This document shows, piece after piece, positions 21,902-34,746 of a stretch of DNA of 64,000 nucleotides. This stretch comes from Helicoverpa zea (lineage: Eukaryota; Arthropoda; Insecta; Lepidoptera; Noctuidae), in assembly GCF_022581195.2 (NCBI RefSeq), contig NC_061464.1, forward strand, positions 10,889,254 through 10,953,253, read 5' to 3'. A program made the position numbers and the translations under genes. The notes under the pieces were generated by a model, which saw nothing but the letters and a program-made list of their open reading frames with translations, ran no database searches and was not told the DNA's origin. Numbering within the stretch: position 1 is the first letter of the stretch; every line of letters begins with the position of its first letter.

Positions 21902-23706
21902 AAAATTATGCAAACATAACCTTCAAATTTTTAAGCCTACACACAGACTTTTCAATCCAATTTAAATAGAACTGCGATTTTTATTTGTTTAAAATATATC
22001 TCGATGTCACGTATCGTCCTGAAGTCTGAAGGTGAAATATTATCGATTTGATATAACAAAACTAAAATGTTTTGTGACCGTTTTATGGTCGTCACGCTTA
22101 GGTATTATATTAGCAAATGCCCACGGTTTCACTTGCGTCTTGGAGATGTCAAATCCTCAATAAAAAATGCCTGAAAAAATATGCGTCACTTATCTTTCAT
22201 TCAGTTTAGGATTCAATTGGTCAGTGTTTTTAGCCTTACAAGAAAGATTTATTTGGATATTTGAGAGGTAACATGTCGTATTTCCATTTTGTGGTTTATT
22301 AAAATTATCTTCTTTACAATATTACCTGAATAGATCAAAGAATAACACAGGCTACTTTTTGTCCGGGAGCGGTTACTAATTTCCTCTTCACACGAGTGAA
22401 ACCAATGGCTTGTAAAAATGTAAAATTTAAAAAGTGTATGCTTATTTTCACCACTACTACACTGTTTTCAGTAAATCAATTTTGTATAATAATTGGGATC
22501 GTTTCAAAATAAAAGTTTATTGTAAATATCACAGCTTGATACTTTAACTAAATTCTGAAAACCAATGAATACAGATTATTTGCTAAAAATATTCTCGAAA
22601 GATGTTTTCATAGGCAAATCTTTTTAAAAGCATTTTTCTTACTTAAGTACATACTTACATTGGACATCTGGTACCTACTTACTAAAGAAATATATCTAAG
22701 TGCCAAGCTAAGCGATTTTTATGCAAAATTCTAATATTCATAATATCATATGGAATTCATAAATGGCCGTGCATAAAAAATACTTTTCAAGTTTTTATTG
22801 CCTTGCCAGACCTTTGGATGGAATATAGTAAAATATTTATGTGGGATGCCTAGTTTTTTTCTTTTAGCAAAAGTGTCGTTGACCGCTTACACTAAGTGGT
22901 GTTTCAATAGGTGAGTTTTTACTTCAAACGAATTCATACAATGTTTTGTTTCTTGCATTATAAAAAATGGTAACAAAAAATGTTAATGGGCCCAATTGGG
23001 AACAGACATCATGCTGCTTTTGTAGCTAATTACAATCTGTTTATTCTGTGAAAATATACAGTGATAGACAATTTCTACATTACTCGGGCTCTATTTGTTA
23101 AAAATGTTCTCACTTAAATAAGACAAAAAAAATATGCATAAGTATCTCGAATTTCTTTACCCATCATGCGTTGTTATTAGTTTCTAATCTTAGCTGACCA
23201 TGGATGCTGTAAAGGATCCGAAACGTCGGAATCAAATAACATTTAAAAACCACGATAAAATCCGTAAAAGTAGTTTTATTTAAGTTTTTAGTTTCCTCTA
23301 AAATGCACTGATCAAAAGACCAATTACAACAATTTATTCCTACCACACTAGGTACCTCTAACTCTGCCACCATTTTTTTACACTCGCGTAATTTATTTCG
23401 CAACAAAAGGCAACAAAACGAAATCATTAAGCCGCGGTTGACTCTGCTATAGCAATCGAAACAATTTACCGTAAATGCAACGGTCCACTGAAATACTGAC
23501 GAATTACGTATTGGTACCAAACTGGGATTTTAAAACCGGACTTTTGTACTGGTTTAAAAGCTTTGGTATGGATTTTTTTGTTGTAAAAGATGGTTTAAAA
23601 AAGTAATTAATGTTTTTGGTAGTGTAAATATTTTTTGTAGTATGGAATTAGTATAAAAACGTAGTGAATATTTCATAATTTAAGCAGAAAAAAAAACAAA
23701 AAACTA
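21902..23706. other. Gene-free stretch
   Basis: AT-rich. Between about 23190 and 23300 it includes a segment ('ccgaaacgtcgg', 'cacgataaaatccgtaaaag') that I associate with a common insect LINE tail. The 118-residue minus frame over it (23164-23520) shows no motif I recognise. Confidence 0.45.
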
Positions 23707-23778
23707 TTCCCGTACCGGGAATCGAACCCGAGCCTCCTGGGTGAAAGCCAGGTATCCTAGCCACTAGACCATACGGGA
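23707..23778 (-). tRNA. tRNA-Glu (UUC)
   Basis: The minus strand folds into a 72-nt cloverleaf. The 7-bp acceptor stem TCCCGTA pairs with TACGGGA. The D arm region is 'ggtctagtggctaggat', the anticodon loop C-T-T-T-C-A-C has anticodon TTC, and the T arm is 'tcgggttcgattcccgg'. Discriminator is A and no intron is present. An internal A box (tggtctagtggc) and B box (ggttcgattcc) provide the pol III promoter, and a T6 run follows about 5 nt downstream on the minus strand as terminator. The sequence closely follows the insect tRNA-Glu pattern, and no SINE body is attached, so it is likely a functional gene. Confidence 0.9.
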
Positions 23779-25569
23779 GATGGAGAAGTAGCTGAAATAG
23801 TGCTTGAAATTCTAAATAGCTGTGTAAACTTATCTTTTTGCCAGATGGTCACGATTTCTTTTAAAATCCGAGGCCATTTAGATTTCTACGTATTTGTGAC
23901 GTCATCTGTTGTGAATGTATAGGATCTCAGATGTTTTGTGCAAATGTTAGTTATAAGAAATTATTTGAATTGTTACGCAATATCTAATTAAATTGCGTAG
24001 TTTTTTTGTGTATAAAGTATGTAGGTACGGGTATATAACATTTACATATTAATTAAACAAAACACCGCAACATAAAATAACTACAAAACACCAAAAATAA
24101 CTTACGCACGAAAAATCTCCAAAATCAGGCCAGGGTTTATACTCCACAAGTTATGTGCAATCTTCATAAAATCCCAACTGTAATCTATTCGGGCCTAAGC
24201 AAACGAGTGTTAATGGCCTTTCGCCTCTAAGGCCCCAGGCCCTAAAATAACAACACCCATGTGATTTGTGAACCAGATTGCATACACTTAATTTTTTTTT
24301 GCGGTTACGAAAAGATGGTAGCGAAGTTTCTTTTTTTGATAAGGGTTAGGTGTATTTTTGAGAATAGCGTTTTTTTGATAAAGGTAATGTGGGTTTAGGG
24401 TTTATTTTGTTTTAATTTCTGAAAGGTTTAAGGTAAGATAGAATGATTTGATAACTCTTTAATTTAGATCGGACAAATCTTTGTAATGTCATAAGAAGAA
24501 AGAAAGAAAGAAAGAAGAAAGAAAAGATATTTATTGACACAAGCCATACATACACAAAGAAATAAAAAAAATAGAATAATAATTTAAAAAAAAAAAAAGT
24601 AATAAAAGGTTGTGCCAAATAGGTCCAGTTCAGCATTATGCCAGACAGCTAGTGTCTGACGCTGGTTTTCAACTGGACCTATGAGGAGTTGCGGGTGTCG
24701 ATCGGTATGAAATCATTTATGCTCTAAAGACAAAAAATAATAAAACTACTAAACTACTAAAAATAACTAAAAAAATAAATAAAAAAAGGAACCATAATCA
24801 TAATCAGAAGGATTAGTCACAAAAATAAAATAGAAAGTGGAGGTAAAACGTAAATAAATTCATACCGTGACTAATCGCAATCCTGACTAAGCATCACTCA
24901 GCGACGACTTTTTTCACACAGATGAAATGTGGTGTTAAACACATTCACAGAGCCGTAACTGGTTGCAACATCTGTTTTCATTGTGCCACCGATCATTGCC
25001 GACATATATTAGTGCAAAATAAGCAATTATAAGTTGTGCAAACTCGTAAAATACAATTTTTACAATTTTCATAAAGTTTGTTGTTTTGAATATCAGGACT
25101 TACTGAACGGTTTTCAGGAAATTATTTCAGTGTTAGATAGCCACTTTATCTAGGAATATAAAGGACAAATGCTGCTTTTTACCGGGTGGGTAATCCCAAG
25201 GGACGCAAGTAACACCGCTGGCGGAAGCCAGTATCCTAATTACATTCAAAATTGACTGTAACACAGTAAAGAAAATGGCGGCGATCGATCACGCTCCAAA
25301 AATCAAGACAGATCATCTCAGCATTAAGCCGAGATCCTTCAAACAAATGGACCAAAAACGAAAACACAATCAGGAAAATCTATCCATCATAACAAAAAAC
25401 ATAAAAGATAAATGAACGAACCATTGCTACGGATCGTTATATAAATTCCATTTAAAACAAACGCAAAAGGACCCGATTCTACTAATTTTACTCAAGCGAC
25501 ATACGACTACGATTCACATCCGACTGAGATCCAATCACGACTCAATTACGATTGAAGCTTATGTAACAC
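23779..25569. other. Gene-free stretch with GAAA-rich tail fragment
   Basis: A (GAAA)n run at about 24496-24520 borders a segment 'aaataggtccagttcagcat ... caactggacctatgagg' with a short inverted repeat. It is perhaps a retroelement end. No coding signal. Confidence 0.45.
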
Positions 25570-25806
25570 TAGCTTCCGCCCGCGACTTCGTCCGCGTGGA
25601 ATAGGAAAATATCCCCCGATTTTGAAACATTCTTCATTGGTGCTCCGCTCCTTTTGGTCTTAGCGTGATAATATATAGCCTATAGCCTTCCTTGATAAAT
25701 GGGCTTTCCAACACTGAAAGAATTTTTCAAATCGGACCAGTGGTTTCAGAGATTAGCGCGTTCAAGCAAACAAACTTTTCATTTTCTCTATAATATTAGT
25801 ATAGAT
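25570..25806 (+). repeat. LINE/SINE-type tail, 'cttccgcccgcgacttcg' family
   Basis: Begins 'agcttccgcccgcgacttcg' and ends 'tataatattagtatagattc'. Related or worn copies occur at about 1207, 2756, 30205, 34590, 59487 (inverted), 60134 and 60400. This family is abundant in moth and butterfly genomes. The source element is not determined. Confidence 0.7.
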
Positions 25807-26041
25807 TCCGTTATTTCTATTCCTTTAAATAAACGTTTTTATCAGTTTCTGTGATTCAATAATGAATCATATCGTCTGCAAATTATTTACGATTGTAGAA
25901 CAAACTACCGTATAGGCCAAATGAAGGACCAATCGCAAACCAATCGAATGCCATTGGAATACGATTGGTCTTATATTGGTACCCGAATGCCCGCTAAGGT
26001 TAAAACTGCTATTGCGATGCAATTTCTTATCTTGTATACAC

Positions 26042-26235
26042 TTTCTAAGTATATCTTGGACACCAATGGCTGATAAAAGGGTGAAGGAAAACATCTTGAG
26101 GTAACCTGGACTATATAGTCTGAAATCACCAACCCGCATTGAGCAAGCGTGGTGATTAATGCTCAATCCTTCTCCGTGTGAAAGGAGGCCTGTGCCCAGC
26201 AGTGGGACGATAAAAAAAAGGCTGTAACAGTAACA
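26042..26235 (+). repeat. Repeat family T, copy 3 (best preserved)
   Basis: Runs from 'cttggacaccaatggctgat' through 'aaatcaccaacccgcattg' and 'gaggcctgtgcccagcagtg' to an A-rich 'gacgataaaaaaaaggctgt'. Parallels the copies at 9432, 11025 and 44862. Confidence 0.75.
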
Positions 26236-26239
26236 ACAG

Positions 26240-27733
26240 CAACAGATTCAATTTCTATTCAATTTTGAAATTTAACTTAGCAGAATCGGGCCCCAGTTTA
26301 AGGCGAAATAATATTGAAAATCCTTAATGACCCGTTTTTGCTCAGACACCTATTAAATGGCTGATCATTTCGGCGATCGCCCTTCATTTCCTCGGCTCGA
26401 TGAGCTCATTTAAACCCCTACTTAAGGAAGGGCGTATAAGGACGATTCGTCTACAGATTATTAAATTTAACTGATGGAAGGGACGATAGATAAGGGAGGA
26501 TAGAGTATCTCGAAGTTGATGCGATTTGGAGTTGTTTTGATGAAAAGTATTGCTATTTTTGTGTGAAGATGTTTAGTTATATCTACATATGTAGCTGTTT
26601 TAACATAAAATGTATCCTATGTCAACCGGGTATAGCATAAAAGTGATTTTTCCAGTCCCGTGTTTTGGGCATAAACAAACACACACCAAAAACTTTCTGT
26701 ACATTATTAGTTTAGATGGCATTCAAATTGGCAAAATTGCAATCTTTGTGTACGACCAACAAATTCTAGCAGTGGAATTAGGCCAATGCCTACACAGTTT
26801 TTGTTAGAGAAAAAACATAAATTGCCATATAAAACTAAAATTACTGATGAATTCCCCTAATGTCATGCAAACCGTAAAATAAAATTTCTACAGCCTTCAA
26901 AAATTACAAGTTCAAAAGCCTATAAAAAAATATCACAAATAAAATTAAGTCAACAAAGAAAGTAGTCAGGTGTAGAAAATTTAATACTTTGTCAACAAAC
27001 TCCTTAGATAATATATTGCGAATAAAAAAAATCGCAAATTTAATTTAACAAAAAAAAAAAAAACTTATATTGTGCGCTCAATCTTACGTTAAAATGACGT
27101 AGAATGCCAAAGTTTGGAGCGTAATTTTTTCTACGTAATTAGGATTCAAGTTTGCACAGAACGAAGTAGATTGTTTTTAAATATCTTTAGTTTTACAAGA
27201 TAGTAAATTTAATCTAGACTCTAATGGGTAAGATTATGAGATTTCGTTCTAGATAGATGAAGCAGTTTAGAGAGCCGGAATTTTATAAATGATGCGCGGA
27301 TCGGGCGCTTGAGAGGAAAAGTTTTGCTCAACGTGGGTAATTTTAGATTCAGTGCTTTTAATGTCTATGTGATTGGTTCTTCTTTAGTCGATATGGATAT
27401 ATATTTTTCTTAGTAATCAAGTCAGATCAAATTCAGTAAGATTTCACGGTAAGTATTTTGAACAATCTCGACGTTTCTGTTTTATAAACTTTAAAGTGCA
27501 ACAAGATAGGTAAATGATGAGAGAGAGAAAATGTTAGAGGTAATGTTCCAAAAGTATATATTCATAAACTTGTGATATAGGTTTGAATCTGAATTAAATC
27601 TTTTTTTCGGTGATATTAGGATAAAAGGATAGAATTTCAACTACCTATTTCAATTTTGCAAAACTAACAATAACTAAATTCCATTTACTATTAGGTACAG
27701 CTCTTTTAAATACGTATTAAAGCAATATTTCTA
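26240..27733. other. Gene-free stretch
   Basis: AT-rich. No repeat family or coding region recognised. Confidence 0.45.
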
Positions 27734-28261
27734 ACACCGGCTTCCCACGGTGCGTGTTATCGCGGACGGACGCGGACCAGCACGGACGACGCACCGTGGG
27801 AATGGCCTCGTCCGTGGTAGCAGAAGACGTCTGCAGCGGTGCGCCGGTATCCGTCGCGAGGCGGTAACTTCAAAGGTGCGGACAGGGATTTTATGTCATT
27901 CGTTAATTTTCTACCGTGATCCCACTGCTATGTGTGACAAAACACAAAATAAATAAAATTAGATATAATATATCTAATTCAAATGTTAATGTAAGTGTAT
28001 ATAGACATATTAAGTCGTTAAACGACTTTTGTTGTATGCTGATATCCACCAGCGCCGTGGTTTCTTTTTACTTTTACTACTCGTTAATATCACAGCCGCT
28101 GCTGCAGCGACGACACGTTCTCTTTCACTTTGCATTTTGAAATGAAGTAAAAGATCTGCACAGACGGACCGTTGGAAGAGCCCTGTCCGTGTGCGTTGCC
28201 GTCCGTGAACGTCGGCTGTGCGTGATGATCCGCAGAATCGCGGACCGTGGGAACCAGGCTT
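27734..28261. mobile_element. Probable MITE with ttcccacggt ends
   Basis: The left end 'accggcttcccacggtgcg' and the reverse complement of the right end 'gcctggttcccacggtccg' match imperfectly. The motif recurs inverted inside at about 27788 ('gcaccgtgggaatgg'), and 'cggac' steps are scattered through. It is GC-rich against AT-rich flanks. No clear target duplication, so borders are approximate. Confidence 0.55.
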
Positions 28262-28565
28262 GAGAAGTCATAATATTATTTCTCATATACTTTCCTTTGA
28301 CATTCTTGCAAATAGCCTTAAGAATATCGTAGAGGTGGCACTCTAATCAGTATTGGATCGTTCACAGGCCATCTGCTATGCAAGGCTCACTAGTTCTTGC
28401 ATTTACTTAGAGTAGAGCTGCACGCTTTGTAGAGGCGGCAACGTCCTACGTGAACGATTAAGCTGATGCGAGGCGAGGCGATGAAGAATGGCGTGAATGG
28501 CGATTGAAATGGAATCATTTAAAAATAATTTGTAGATTGATCGCTTTGTCACATTAATATCCTTG

Positions 28566-28722
28566 GTATGTCGTTACGGGTAGTCAGAAGCCAGTAAATC
28601 TGACACCAGTCTAACCAAGGGGTATCGGGTTGCCCGGGTAACTAGGTTGAGGAGGTCAGATAGGCAGTCGCTTCTTGTAAAGCACTGGTACTCAGCTGAA
28701 TCCGGTTAGACTGGAAGCCGCC
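28566..28722 (+). repeat. SINE family A, 3' part
   Basis: 'gtcgttacgggtagtcagaa', 'tctaaccaaggggtatcggg', 'gaggtcagataggcagtcgc' and 'ggttagactggaagccg' match the SINE A body in plus orientation, without head. Confidence 0.8.
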
Positions 28723-28911
28723 TAGTATAGCCGCCCACAAAAAAAATCTGGTGGTTCAGATTCATTAACAGAACATATCTGCATCATCAGTAAAAAAAAA
28801 TTTTTCATTCTTTTGTCCGCCCTATAATCAGCAAAATATGGATACCAACTATTCCTATGAGCTTGGAGCAGCGCTCGCGTCAGTAAACCGGTTTCGCGTT
28901 GCCGTCGTGCC

Positions 28912-29283
28912 TACTGATGATGATGATGTCCTCCTAGCCGATTATCGGCTACGGCGGCTGTTCTCATGTAAGGAGATTAGCCAACTACGCAGGACATATT
29001 ATAGTGCACGAGCATTTGCGCAGACACAGGTGCACTCACTATTCCTTAACTCTCATAGCCCGATGGGACGGTAATCCGACACGACCGGAGAGAGATCAGG
29101 CGCAGGACCGACATTTACGTGCTCTCCGATGCACGGGTGTATCAATCACCAGCTTCCAGGCTCCGGGCTGCTTTGTGAAAGTCTTTTAAAACCCACAAGG
29201 CGATTTCGGCCCGACTCGGGAATCGAACCCGAGACCTCGTGCTTAGCAGCCGCACTTGCGACAGCTAGACCAACGAGGCAGTT
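28912..29283 (-). mobile_element. SINE family B, tRNA-derived, inverted copy
   Basis: Reverse complement begins with the tRNA-like head 'tgcctcgttggtctagctgt', carries B box 'gggttcgattcccgagtcgg', then the long conserved body. It ends in the 'gccgataatcggctaggagg' palindromic tail and a TGATGATGATG run. It is almost a mirror image of the copy at 29731-30089, 447 bp away. Short frames over it translate the SINE body and are not genes. Confidence 0.85.
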
Positions 29284-29730
29284 CCTACTATGACGACTGT
29301 GACCGTACAATCGGTTACAAAATAAACATCTTTCCATATCAATAACTTTTCTTTTTTGTACTAAAACACGACAAAATAAAAATATACGTATCTATAAAAC
29401 TTATTTAACTATAAGTTGACAAAGTTTGCGCACTGGATAAAATTAATTCCTGTATATTCTGCTATAAAGTATAATCGATGTAGCTCGGAGCTAATTTTTT
29501 TAGGCACTTCGACACCTCGATAACGTTTATCTTTATAGCATCTCTTCGCTGTCATATCTCACGTGGGACGTGGCGATATAATTTTAGTCTCTGAGCGAAA
29601 TGAACGAACTCAATTATATTAATGGCATATTGAATGAACGTTTTCATATGACATCGTTGATAAATTGTATTTCAAGTTTATTTATGACTAGACTAAGGTT
29701 AGTTATTGCATAGGAATGTATTTATAATAA

Positions 29731-30089
29731 CTGCCTCGTTGGTCTAGTTGTCGCAAGTGTGGCTGCTGAGCACGAGGTCTCGGGTTCGATTCCCGAGTCG
29801 GGCCGAAATCGCTTTGTGGGTTTTAGAAGACTTTCACAAAGCAGCCCGAAGCCTGGAAGTTGGTGATTGATTCACTCGTGCATCGGAGAGCACGTAAATT
29901 TCGGTCCTGCGCCTGATCTCTTTCCGGTCGTGTCGGATTCCCGTCCCATCGGGCTATGAGAGTGAAGGAATAGGGAGTGCACCTGTGTCTGCGCAAATGC
30001 TTGTGCACTATAATATGTCCTGCGCAGTTGGCTAATCTCCTTACATGAGAACAGCCGCCGTAGCCGATAATCGGCTAGGAGGACATCAT
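29731..30089 (+). mobile_element. SINE family B, tRNA-derived, direct copy
   Basis: Head 'ctgcctcgttggtctagttg', B box 'gggttcgattcccgagtcgg', and a body including CTGTGTCTGCGCAAA. It ends in a 'gccgataatcggctaggagg' hairpin. A weak 8-bp flanking repeat (TATAATAA) is present. With the inverted copy at 28912-29283 it could form a large hairpin in DNA or read-through RNA. Confidence 0.85.
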
Positions 30090-30775
30090 GTATAATAAAG
30101 AGTTATAGTTTTATACTTTGAAGTATTGGTTGAAGAAAGAACTGTGTAGTATGTTGTTTGATCAAGGTTCAATTGTTTTGTTAAGTGTTCTTTTTTGGCA
30201 ACGCAACTAGCTTTCCGCCCGCGGTTTCACCCCGAGATGACTGCTTCCCGTAGCCGGATGGTGACAAAAACTATCCTACGTCCTTCTCTCAGGTACAAGC
30301 TATCCCCATAATTAAACGGTTCAGCCATTCTTGAGTTATAAAATGAGTAACTAACACGACTTTCTTCTATACATATGTAGATATAAGAAGATACTTTATA
30401 GTATGAATGTTATATTGTTTAAAGAAAAAAAAACAGTTTTTTGCGTTGAACTAGGAATATCTCAATAAGAGAATATTTTATCCAGCAAAATAACATCAAA
30501 AAAGCTTCCAGGATCAATAAAACACATAACAATTTTTAGAATTCGTATTTCTGCCGTTTGTTTAACTTTTCCCTGAAAACGCGTAATTGGATTTACTTGA
30601 AACTTTTACCTATTAGGTACTGTGGAAACAAGCATAGTTTGTAAAAATGATAAAATTTCTGAAACCAATACGAATAAGAGATCACAATGTCAAAGGGAAT
30701 AATAGATTTAAACCCTTTAACATTGTGATATCTTATATGATCTCTCATTGATGTTAACAGATATAGAAAACTGAC
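30090..30775. other. Gene-free stretch
   Basis: Contains a LINE-tail fragment near 30205-30370 ('ctttccgcccgcggtttcac ...'). Nothing else recognised. Confidence 0.45.
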
Positions 30776-31057
30776 TGCCTCGTTGGTCCAGTGGACGCAA
30801 GTGCGACTGCTGTGCTCGAGGTCTTGGTTTCGATTGCCGGGTAAGAGTTACCCCGGCCTGGTACATACGCGGCCTACGACGGAACGCGACGGTTTTTAGT
30901 CAGTAAGAGTCTGACACTCCCTCACCGCTGCTAACCCACAGCGGGAGGGGTCATTTGATGATTTTTGACGTCGTAAAAAAAAAGCCGACCCGAAATCGCT
31001 TTGTTGGTTTTAGGAACTTTCACAAAGTAGTCCGTAGGCTGGAAGTTGGAGATTAAT
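30776..31057 (+). mobile_element. SINE family B copy interrupted by an R1-like LINE tail
   Basis: The tRNA-like head (tgcctcgttggtccagtgga) is split from the body ('cccgaaatcgctttgttggt') by about 140 bp ending in a run of nine A. The inserted piece matches the 3' end of the element at 35594-36561 ('ctccctcaccgctgctaacc'). The SINE body is itself cut short at about 31050, where the SINE A copy at 31075 begins. Confidence 0.8.
30841..30980 (+). mobile_element. 5'-truncated R1-like LINE tail inside SINE B
   Basis: Same family as 35594-36561 in the opposite orientation: 'cctggtacatac', 'agtcagtaagagtctgacac', 'cagcgggaggggtcatttga', then poly(A). Only the 3' untranslated end is present. Confidence 0.8.
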
Positions 31058-31074
31058 ATATCTGAAAGCTAGAT

Positions 31075-31456
31075 CATCCTCCGAGCCTTTTTTCCCAATC
31101 ATGTTGGGGTCGGCTTCCAGTCTAACCGGATTCAGCTGAGTACCAGTGCTTTACAAGAAGCGACTGCCTATCTGACCTCCTCAACCCAGTTACCCGGGCA
31201 ACCTGATACCCCTTGGTTAGAATGGTGTCAGACTTACTGGCTTCTGACTACCCGTAACGACTGCCAAGGATGTTCAATGACAGCCGGGACCTACAGTTTA
31301 ACGTGCCATCCGAAACACAGTCATTGGTGTCTAAGATATACTTAGAAAGTACATACAAACTTAGAAAAGTTGCATTGGTACTTGCCTGACCTGGGATCGA
31401 ACCCGCGCCCTCATACTTGAGAGGTTGGTCCTTTACCCACTAGGCCACCACGGCTC
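31075..31456 (-). mobile_element. SINE family A, full-length copy with 17-bp TSD
   Basis: Complete tRNA-like head and body, very similar to 3541-3919. Perfect flanking repeats ATATCTGAAAGCTAGAT lie at 31058-31074 and 31457-31473. A and B boxes look intact. Confidence 0.9.
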
Positions 31457-31741
31457 ATATCTGAAAGCTAGATATGCCAAATATTATAGCTATATTCGTT
31501 TTGAGAAGTCGGTTAAAAAACTTCATATCGTAACTGTAGCTTCGTTTTTCTTTAGCAGAATCAATTAATTCCCCATACCTCTATATTGCCCTGCATATTT
31601 TAGATTTTTCCCGAGAACGTATCGAAATTGAAAAATAACAAGGGAAAATTATAGTTCTTGGTAGTAACAGAATATCGTTTTAATTGCTTTTCAAAAAGTT
31701 TTCACATTCGCCTAGTTTAAATATTTTTCCTGATTTATTAA

Positions 31742-31966
31742 AGTTCGGCCATTCAGAGAATGCGTTCCTGACACGTCGCGATTGAACTGACGACGTAACT
31801 ACATTCATTGATTATTGATATAATAATGTTGTTTTAATGCTCCTCAATTGTTAAAACGGTAAACAACCAGCAAAAATATTTTTATCGTAACTGCAACGCC
31901 ATTGCAAAGTTACGTCGTCAGTTCAATCGCGACGTGTCAGGAACGCATTCTCTGAATGGCCGAACT
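31742..31966. mobile_element. 225-bp MITE with 59-bp perfect terminal inverted repeats
   Basis: The first 59 bases, starting AGTTCGGCCATTCAGAGAAT, are repeated exactly in inverted form at the right end, leaving an AT-rich loop of about 100 bp. Perfect arms indicate a young copy or gene conversion. Flanks (ttattaa / atagat) do not give an unambiguous target duplication. No coding capacity. Confidence 0.85.
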
Positions 31967-34746
31967 ATAGATAGTTAGTATGAGATTTTTTGTGCACTAA
32001 TAAGATGAAAATTATTTACTCTATAATATATCTATTTACTCTATAAATTTGAAGACCATAAATAATTTCAGTTTGTGTAAACTTTCCCCGAACCCGGGAC
32101 CTCGTACACGGCAGTTGCACTAACCGCCAATGGGCCAACGCAAAGGACTTCAAAAATATACTTACTTGCAGAAAAACCACTACTTTTCATATTCATGATT
32201 TTTAACTAAAGGGCACGTTATGCGATAGCAATTCACTCCAACTCCTTACCTTTTTGCAAAAGGAAAAACAGGATCTCGGCAAACGGGAACTTTACCCAAA
32301 TGTCACGACACTATTCCGACAGACGTTAGTGTCGCAATTTATGTCAGGTAATATTCTCACAACTGACACTTACTCGAATAAATAAAGAGAAAACAAGTGT
32401 ACGTAAAATAAATAAAAGAGGTAATATATTCTTGTACAGTCCCTAGTATGGTACGAGTATTATTGGTGACATTTTGTTCGGTAACTTTATTTTTATACAC
32501 CACTTTCTACATTGCAGTAATTAAACTTATTTTAATGAAATCTAACAGAACTTTCACACTGGCGGATTTTCTGGTCGGTTCATATGGGGTGGTGTCGCAT
32601 ATAATTGACAATCAACATATTGTACGAAAATGACTTAAAAACCGAGCGACAGATTTTTAAAATGTATCACACTTTTACGTTTGGATTTACTACCTAGCGA
32701 ATAAATTGCCTGTGTAAAACCGCTGCAAAAGATACTATAATTTGTAGCTAAGTATACATTGACTCTTTGATCACGACACTTTTAATTGACTCGATAGCTT
32801 AAATCCAAAAATCAATCATATATTGGTGACTCATGCACGGCACTTGTGTCATGAAACACAGTACCGTATCACCGCTTTGGCCTCTATAAAATCCGCTCAA
32901 ACTTGTCTCGCACATATCCTATCGCACGCTTGAGCGATTTGCATTTGTTTGTCTCCTCCGCCATAACCGGTCATGTGACAATCACATTTACCATCTCTCT
33001 CTTTCATTTACAATCACCAACACCAACACAAGATTAACCCAACATACCATTCCAAAAGAAACGCTTTCAAAAAACCGTTTCAGGCTTCATGAAGTTTCCA
33101 ATTTCCTTCAGCACAAATCAATCCTTATACGCAAAGGGGGGAGGGTACATTGGAGTCTTAGACGTGTGAAGACGTTTGTGGCCAGATAAGGGGTATCTGG
33201 AGCCCATTTGCCGCATAGCTGATAATTTCCGCTGCACGATGGTGCCATTTACCCTTCGAAGAGTTGCAGGTGGGTATCCAGTGAGAGAGGTGGGTGAGAA
33301 GCTCTTTTAAAATGTCGGATTGGATATTTTTCTCATCTTTGGTCTTGAAGGGGATGAAAAGAACTTTGAACATCCGATTTATAAGACATGAAATTATATA
33401 ATTAGGTTTAGTGGTTTTGGGAGGCGTTTGGATGCTTTTTGAAATATTTTTTATCAGGGTTTTATTTCATAGAGCACTGTACCTATCAAGTTTTTACCTT
33501 TATTGAAAAAAAAAACATTTATTATTTAATGCTCCTGGTCGTGCGTTAGTACAATTGCAGAATTAGAAGCAGACATTTTATGAAACGAACATTTTATTAT
33601 CACAGTAGGTCTTATGATAGGTATCGCTCGCAAAGACACCACACCCACCATCTTTAAAGCGACCAACATATTTGCACCCGCCCCAAAACTGACAGCACAA
33701 TTTTCAACCCTAATCCCTTTCAATAAGATCCACAAATCCCTAGCAAAGCCTTCCTCATACGAGTTCCTATATTAGTTAATATCTTGAACTGTCTCCCACC
33801 ATTACTGACTGTCAAAGTCATCGGTGAGCTTCGATATTTGAAAATAGATAGTGAACTTGATAAAATAGGTTGAAAATAAAAATAGCGCCATCTAGTTTGG
33901 GGAGTGGAAAACGCATGTTTAGATGGGTATCTCATGAATTGTGGCGCGATTTATCATGGTAATGGCGTTTTTAGTTGCGTGACCTGTTTTGGGAAGCCAT
34001 AGGGCTGCCCGCCCATGTCCGAATCGTTAACCGATTTTTTGTAAGAGAAAAATAGAACACTGACAGCAATAGTGCAACGCACACGTCCTACAAAAATTCG
34101 GTCAGAAAATCCTAGTCAGATGGTCCTACAAAAAATATTAATAGCCAAATTCTGTCCTAGAAAAAGTCTGACGACCCACGTCAGGCTTTTGCCGCCTAAT
34201 ATAGTGTTATGATTTTGATTTGGTTCTTTTTTCTGAAATATCTGATGCGGAAAAAAAATTGAACATTTTTACTTCGAATGGCCGTAGTTCTATGAAAATG
34301 CATGATTCAAATAATTAAGTGAATAATATTTAAACTTATTAGCTATCCTTTTCTAAATAGCCTTTGTTATTTGAACACAATTAATAAACAACTGTGTTTA
34401 ATTTAATTTTAAGTCCGACAGTCTGCACTCGAGTTTATTGTAACATTAAATCATCCTACAAATTAATTAAGTGTGAAAAGTATTTGTTTGAAATATCATT
34501 TAGTTATTTGAAAAGTTAATTAACGCTATGATATTTACTGAATAAAATATTATTTTTATTTGTCTTTGTCTATTTACCTACCCACGGTTTCACCTGGGTC
34601 CCGATTGAACTCCGTACCCTGACAAAAAGTAGCCTATGTCGTTCTCAAGCTCTAGACTAGCTTTTACAGCTAGCTTTTTTTTAAATCGTTTTAGTAGTTT
34701 TTGGGGCAGACAGTCACATTTCCAACAGCTGGGTATACTTCCTCCT
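31967..34746. other. Gene-free stretch
   Basis: A decayed tRNA-like SINE head on the minus strand lies at about 32085-32145 ('gaacccgggacctcgtacac'). A LINE tail scrap is near 34590-34700. Short frames (for example 32448-32633 and 33158-33373) have no recognisable motif. Confidence 0.45.

Noticed and set aside
23164..23520. 118-codon minus frame
   Set aside because: Overlaps a sequence typical of insect LINE tails and has no motif.
12968..31456. tRNA-like sequences (near 12970, 14965, 28.9-29.3 kb, 29731, 30776, 31.4 kb, 3.9 kb) as tRNA genes
   Set aside because: Each runs directly into a shared SINE body and several have TSDs; the cloverleaf pairing is poor. Only 23707-23778 passes as a tRNA gene.
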